Assembly (NCBI GenBank): GCA_021521415.1
Contig: JAIQDT010005804.1
Location: forward strand, 1-64,000
From: Bidens hawaiensis
Taxonomy: Eukaryota; Streptophyta; Magnoliopsida; Asterales; Asteraceae
Reading direction: 5' to 3'
DNA: 64,000 nucleotides
Shown here: positions 58,755-64,000 of the stretch, in pieces
Position numbering within the stretch: the first letter of the stretch is position 1
How the letters are laid out: each line of letters begins with the position of its first letter
Notes under the pieces: model-generated
The model's input: only the letters and a program-made list of their open reading frames with translations
Database searches by the model: none
Told to the model about the DNA's origin: nothing
Made by a program: the position numbers and the translations under genes

Positions 58755-60571
58755 TGTCACACCCCAACCTAAGACGGAAATGCTGGGGCGTGATCCGATT
58801 GCTCACAGCTCGAAGATACTATCATAATATAAAAGTGACAATATCTAATTAATTATTTTATTCAAAGTATACACACATTATTCAATTACAACAAACAATT
58901 TAAATACATGAATATATGCTCAAATAATGATTATTTTGATTATATCCTAAGGTCTTGTCTACGTGTCCAAACTTCAATCTTCAATACAAGCAACCTGCAT
59001 ATGCGTATAAAATGGAGTTTGTCAACATAAAGTTGAGTGAGAATATCACCAGTTTTGACTCAACAATATAAATAAGCATAACGTGATAACTGTGGTAAAT
59101 ATAATCAAACCATAACAAGTATGTATACCATTGCCAAAAGAATCGGGTGTTGGTCAATAGCATGAGCACCCATACGAATGAATGAATATCAACACCATAT
59201 ACGAATGAATGAATATTAGAACAAGTAAGCACATAACACGTATGTTTGATTAAGTCACTCACAATTACACGTATGCATTTATTTGATTTATATATAGTAT
59301 GAAATACGGATATGTACGCATATGTCCCCAAAACGTTTAGAAAATTGAGTAAAATAGGGGAATGATAAACACACCTTAGCTTAATGACAAACGAATATAA
59401 ATACGAATAAGCGAGTCGTCCACTACAAGTCAAATGATATAAGCAATTCAGAATCTAAGATTTTAGGATATGATAATATAAGTAAAAACAAACTTGTTTC
59501 CGCTGGAATCAACCCAAACAAACGCTTAGTATTCAAGTTATGTTTGTTTTATGATTTAAGCGAGCTGGTACTGACCAGAATCCGAACAGCGAGTTGGAAG
59601 TCAGGTTTTGGTAAGTAGCCTTAAAATTTCGTTACGAGAATAAAAGTCTTCTGGACCGAACGTTGAATCCGATCATAAGTATGAGAAAACGTAAAGTCAA
59701 ACTAGTTGACTATTTTGCCCTTTAACGAGTTTTAAACGATTTGACCAGTCAACACCCTTCAATCACCAAAATTGATTGAAGGTTATTTACTAGGGAATGC
59801 ATATGAATGATTTCTATGTTTACAACTTAAACGGAAAGTGAATGGATCAGGAGAAACGAGGAGTCAAAGATCCTAAAGCAAGCAAAGTCAACTGTCTTAA
59901 CTTGTATCTTCAACAATAACGCGAAAACCGAAGAAGAAGGAATATAGCAGAGGTAGATGACGGTTGGAATTTGTGTATTAGGGTTTAGGGATTATTTGTG
60001 GCAGAGAAATAATGATATGTTTATATAGGATTCATTAAATCAAACTAAATATGGTAACTTACTCGTTTAAGAACCGAATGGGCCTTTAATGATCAAATCA
60101 ATAGAATAACCAGAGGATTTCGTTCTTGGACAAGGGTTAATGTATATGGACATGTATCCACGCTTTGAGGGACTTCTTGGGGCTTAAAACACTTGATTTC
60201 CTCCAAAAATAAGCGATTTCGCGCCAAAAACAAACTAGGAAATGATTTTAAACAAAACAATCTGAACAGCTTGCCTTTAGCGCCGCGCGGTGGGGGAGGG
60301 TCATCTGACCACATGGTGCTCTGGCCAAAATGGGAGGAATTGATTTTTGATGTAAAATTAGTCCTTGTAGTTTGAGAATTGGATAACTAATGAATCTTTT
60401 ATGCATAAATTAAGAATTGAACATCTTTTATTGTATGAAGGCCCTAAAGTGAATATTAGAAACTTAAAGTCTTATAAATATTTGATTTCCAATAACAATA
60501 AAGTTATAAAAATGTTTCTAGGTCGGGTTATACGCAAACGAATACAGGTTTGAAAAATCCGAGATGTTACA
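58755..60571 (-). mobile_element. 3' LTR of Gy4
   Basis: Sense TGTAACATCTCGG (60571) to GGTTGGGGTGTGACA (58755), 1817 bp. TATA box TATATAAA at 60020-60027. Splice-like sites: donor CTAAG|GTGTGT at 59375/59374, stem TCAAC-TTTAT-GTTGA at about 59022-59036, acceptor TATGCAG|G at 58995/58994. The open frame 58981-59433 on the minus strand lies within this interval and is probably chance. Confidence 0.8.
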
Positions 60572-61381
60572 GTCTCCCCTACTTTAGGGAATTTCGTCCC
60601 AAAATTGAGGAAAACCAAAGCATCATATTGTTTGAAAATAATTAAACTTTTAAGGAAAATATCATAACATAGAACTTATGATAACCAAATCAACGCTTCA
60701 AATGACAATCCGATAAGGGCACTTATATATGGGATGTACCAGCGGCATATCCACCATGTCCTTATCATCTCATCATTCGTACCGTTACCCAAGCTATCTT
60801 AGGTTCTAAATCATGACACATAATGGTATGTATTATGATTTTCATGCAAGGACTCGATTAATTATGTTCGCGACCATAATTACTCTTATCGTCGGATGGT
60901 CCGCATAAATCGTTTCATCATGTGGGTTATAAAACATTTAAAACCATCATTTTGAAGGAAACAAACGTTTTAATTATTTAAGTGTAAATTCAGAAGATAA
61001 TTAATAAATATTCGTGTTTGATTAATAAAATAAGGTAAGTTCGAAAATATATTTTGCTTATGAAGGAAACAAATTTCGTGAAATAAATGTCATTTATGAA
61101 TTGTGATAATCGAGACTAAGGAAATTGAGATATAGGTATAAATTTCTAATAAGTCTATCTTGATGAAAGGAATTTTATTCAGGCGATAAAATGCACAAAA
61201 TCTAATTTATAACAAATAACAAATCTTAAATTAGTTAATAGCATGCGGAATCTTTAAAGATCGTATTATTTAGGAATGAAGGTCTTAAGATCGAGAGTAT
61301 AAGTTTAAACATAGTTAACAACAATTTTGATGAGTCGAGTTTGGTAAGTTTGAGTACTTATAAGTTTAAAGAGACGTCAAT
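60572..61381 (-). other. Gy4 3' noncoding internal sequence
   Basis: Begins with the purine tract and the sense motif GGGACGAAATTCCCTAAAG common before gypsy 3' LTRs. No gene is seen in the remainder. Confidence 0.55.
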
Positions 61382-61727
61382 TGTTGGGTCGTATTTTGTG
61401 GTTTATGCTTGTATATTTAGGCCTTTGTATGTAAACCGAGATCATTTGATCTCGGTGGGCTTTAGCTTGATTTGGTCCTAGTTGGTAGTCTATATATAGG
61501 ATATGTGTTAACAAAGTTAGGGTTGTTCGTTCAAGTTTATTTTCTTCGCCCGTGTAAGTTGTTAAGGGCTTAAGAACCCGGCGTATTAATATACGTGCGT
61601 TTTGAAGCTTGTTTATCGTGTTTATGTCTGTTTGTGTTTGTTGCATAGAATCGGCTTGGTGATTAGTTTCCGCCTAATCATTGAGTTACTTGATATCACA
61701 TTGAAAGATACTATCTTGGGACTTACA
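61382..61727 (+). mobile_element. 5' LTR of Cop3
   Basis: TGTTGGGTCG to GGGACTTACA, 346 bp, with TATA box TATATATA at 61491-61498 about 110 bp in. The PBS TTGGTATCAGAGCC follows one base after the end. Confidence 0.9.
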
Positions 61728-61728
61728 A

Positions 61729-61742
61729 TTGGTATCAGAGCC
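61729..61742 (+). other. PBS of Cop3 (initiator tRNA-Met type)
   Basis: TTGGTATCAGAGCC. Confidence 0.93.
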
Positions 61743-61904
61743 TATAGACCTATTCTAGGCTCAGTAATTGGTGATATCAAGGATTCTGACGGTGATTTAC
61801 GGGTGTGTGTTTGGCTAAAGTTTTCTGATTTCTAAAGAACTGTTCTTCGTGTTCTTTGGCTGGTGAAAGTTTGGTTTGGAATAGATTTTGGTAAATCTTG
61901 TGTT

Positions 61905-62212
61905 AATTTGAATCCCATCATTCTCGGGATTTAGTTAAATATTCAAATATTACCATATCTTGAACTATTCCAAGTTCTCGGTAAATCTGTTTCAATTCTC
62001 GGGTTGATTTCAAGGATCTCAGGAAGATCTCAAGGTCTTCGGTTAAAATTAAAGGTTTTCGGGAGGATTTTCAAGTTCTCGGGTTGATTTCCTCGTTCTC
62101 GGGAAACTTGGTGTGTTATCGGATATTGTTGACAGTTCTCGATCAACTCTTTGTGTTTTCGGAAGGCATTTGCTGTTTTCGGTTTCTCTTTTCACAGTTT
62201 TCGGTTAAGGCT
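61905..62212 (+). repeat. TTCTCGG/TTTTCGG micro-repeats in Cop3 leader
   Basis: The heptamer TTCTCGG or TTTTCGG recurs about thirteen times at 15-40-bp spacing, often as GTTCTCGGGTTGATTTC, between the PBS and the gag ATG. No such motif is seen in the coding part after 62216. Confidence 0.8.
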
Positions 62213-62215
62213 ACT

Positions 62216-64000
62216 ATGGATCAATCTGCTGTTAGCATGTCTTCCAATGCTACTCTACATCAAGAGCTTGACTCCATCATGGGAACCACCACTCGTGTGC
62301 CCCGACTACTATCGTCTGAGGGGTTTGCTGAGTGGAAGTTTAGGTTTGAAAAATATGTGAAGGCAAAGGATGCAAAAATGTGGAGGAGCATGGTTCGAAG
62401 TCCTCAGGTTATAACATATCAAAGAGAGGGTTCTGAGGAAGTGGAGACGAAGCCAATTGAGCTGTATAAGGATGTTGAATTTGATAAGGTTGAGCAGGAT
62501 GAGAAGGCTCTAGCTACTCTGACCATGGCATTTTCGCCTGAGATTGCCTTGGGGTTTAGAGAGTTGGATATAGCTAAAGCTCTTTGGGAGGCTCTTATTG
62601 AAGTGTTTGAGGGAAATTAAGACATGAGAAGAAGTAGGCAGGATCTCCTAAGACAGCAATTCAACATGTTTAACTACATTTTAGGAGAATCTCTTGAAAA
62701 ACAGCTACACCGGTTTATCTCGTTGGTTACTGAGATGAGATCGGCTTACATAAGCCTTACGTCTGCTGAGATTAACAACAAGCTAGTCAATTCACTACCA
62801 CAGAGTTGGGATCTAAATGTGGCTGTTATTAAGAAGACCAAGGATTTGGCTAGACTGACTCTCTCTGAGGTGATGGCGATTATCAAGGCTTGTGATATGG
62901 ACGACAAGCAGCGTGCAATCAATCATGCAAATACCTACAATACTGCTGGTTATAGTGCTGCATCCAACAATGCTCTAGTTTCACAAGATAATTTCTCATT
63001 GTTTAAGTCATCTCAGAGTCAGCCAGCTCAATCGCAGCCGTCTCAGCAGACCTTCTCCATGTTCAGGTCATCACAAAGTCAACCCACTCCACAACCTACA
63101 CCAGCTGCTCCTGTTTTCTTTCCGCAACAGACTCTTGCACCGAAATCGCAAACCTCTATGGCCACCTCTAGCCAGTCTTCCATTCAAACTCCCGTTATCT
63201 CCAAGGAGACTCAAGAGAACATTGCTTTAATGGCAGGTTTTATGAACTCTATAACGCTTTTCTTGTTGGAGACATGGTACAACCTGTTGTGGCTGCTAAG
63301 CTGGATCAGATACATCCAGATGATGTGGAGGAGATGGATATTTCTTAGCAAATCGCCATGGCTATTTTTAGAGCCAAAAATTTCACTAAGAGGACAGGAA
63401 GGAACAGCTGGAATGTACCTGCAAATCAGAAAGTGGGATTTAATAAGAGCTCCTTGAGGTGCTACAACTATCATGAGACGGGTCATTTTGCTCGTGAGTG
63501 TACGAATCCGGCTAAGGAAGGAAATAGAGAAAGGTCAATGGTTCTCGTGAATGGTGGAAGAGTAGAGAATGTGGCTGGTTCGAGTGCAGGCGAGAGTGGT
63601 TTGGTGGTTCAGAACTTCTCCTGGGAGGATCAGATGGCAGCACTGAACTTAAGTGATCAAGTTGCAAATTTTGTTGAGGTGGATATCGGAGAAGAGGAGA
63701 ACGAAGCTGAGGAGCAGGTCAAGGATCTTCAGCATGCTTTCATGGTCTTCACCTCCACCAAACCCTCTGAGGTAAGTTCTGTGCTTTGTTCTTAATCATG
63801 CATTGATAAAGTAGGTCTGTATAAAATTCATAATAGCAACCTAATTAGAGAAATGGAGGATGTTAAATATGGAAACTCCACACTTAAGAAACTTGAAAAG
63901 GCCTTAAAAGACAAAACAGAGGCAAAAAAACAAGATTTTTCTAAACTGCAATCAGATTTTAGTATAAAGTACTATCACCATCTAGATGCTAAAAAGAAAA
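62216..64000 (+). pseudogene. Copia Cop3 gag, broken, C-terminus outside window
   Basis: ATG at 62216 (MDQSAVSMSS), then TRVPRLLSSEGFAEWKFRFE, ALWEALIEVFEGN, a TAA at 62618 where the family has a sense codon, then QDLLRQQFNMFNYILGESL, NKLVNSLPQSWD (UBN2-like gag core). A Gln/Ser/Pro-rich linker covers 63000-63190. A frame change at about 63245 leads to a second frame with CYNYHETGHFAREC (63461-63502), a zinc knuckle whose second Cys is Tyr. After an in-frame TAA at 63793 the charged coiled coil continues (LKKLEKALKDKTEAKKQ) to the edge. It gives no working Gag protein. Confidence 0.88.

Larger units (their letters stand above)
58755..61381 (-). mobile_element. Gypsy element Gy4, 3' part only
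   Basis: 3' LTR 58755-60571, purine tract AAAGTAGGGGAGAC (60572-60585), then about 800 bp of noncoding 3' internal sequence up to the Cop3 LTR at 61382. No coding region is left in the window. The five bases outside the LTR are TAACG. Confidence 0.75.
61382..64000 (+). mobile_element. Copia element Cop3, 5' part, continues beyond window
   Basis: 5' LTR 61382-61727, PBS 61729-61742, leader, then gag to the window end. The flanking 5 bases TCAAT (61377-61381) may be its target duplication; the other side is outside. It is inserted in the 3' noncoding part of Gy4. Confidence 0.88.

Noticed and set aside
58981..59433. A 150-codon minus-strand ORF with hydrophobic stretches that looks like a membrane protein.
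   Set aside because: It lies wholly inside the Gy4 LTR, contains a small internal duplication of CATACGAATGAATGAA, and such hydrophobic frames are common in AT-rich DNA.
58755..60571. A solo LTR like the one at 4710.
   Set aside because: The flanking five bases (TAACG and GTCTC) do not match, and a purine tract with typical 3' internal sequence follows, so it is a 3' LTR.

Overview
This looks like repeat-dense DNA from a flowering plant, probably a daisy-family (Asteraceae) or related asterid species. The evidence is intact and broken LTR retrotransposons packed end to end, initiator-Met and Asp type primer-binding sites, and a SIRE-type copia element with a long extra 3' ORF. The element types are read from the sequence; the family assignment of the host is inference. 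No rRNA, tRNA, CRISPR array or bacterial operon was seen. Nearly every long ORF belongs to a mobile element and most carry stops or frameshifts.

Layout. 1-17122: SIRE-type copia element on the minus strand (5' LTR 16074-17122, gag, pol, a long noncoding stretch with TGCTCGA motifs, then an extra coiled-coil ORF running off the left edge). A 2362-bp solo gypsy LTR (4710-7071, duplication CGATG) sits in its noncoding part. 17123-43503: a gypsy element (Gy1, minus) broken by three insertions: the SIRE element in its RNase H region; LTR-A (18986-26320, duplication CCCAC) in its gag zinc-knuckle region, which itself holds Gy2 (20155-25636); and an Athila-like element (27402-42086, duplication CTAAC) in its leader. 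The Athila-like element holds another gypsy (GyB, 31571-41475). 43504 to about 55.6 kb: a broken copia element (Cop2, minus) split by LTR-C (44173-54205, duplication CATAA), which is split by gypsy Gy3 (44853-52846, duplication ATTGG/ATTAG). 55.6-58.75 kb: AT-rich sequence with a possible two-exon gene for a small eight-cysteine peptide whose promoter and first exon lie in an LTR-like segment. 58755-61381: 3' end of a fourth gypsy (Gy4, minus). 61382-64000: 5' end of a copia element (Cop3, plus), with LTR, PBS, leader and gag.

Most striking observations. The LTRs of four gypsy families (the Gy1/LTR-A/solo family, the Gy2/Gy3 family, GyB, Gy4) share one arrangement: a splice-donor-like GTGAGT (GTGTGT in Gy4), a freely varying interior that in several holds a minisatellite, then a short stem overlapping a YTGAC branch-point-like motif, then an AG|G acceptor 18-29 nt further on. 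This suggests an intron inside the LTR leader. In addition, Gy2 and Gy3 share exactly the same loss of gag and of half the protease while keeping pol, so a gag-less lineage has probably been mobilised in trans.
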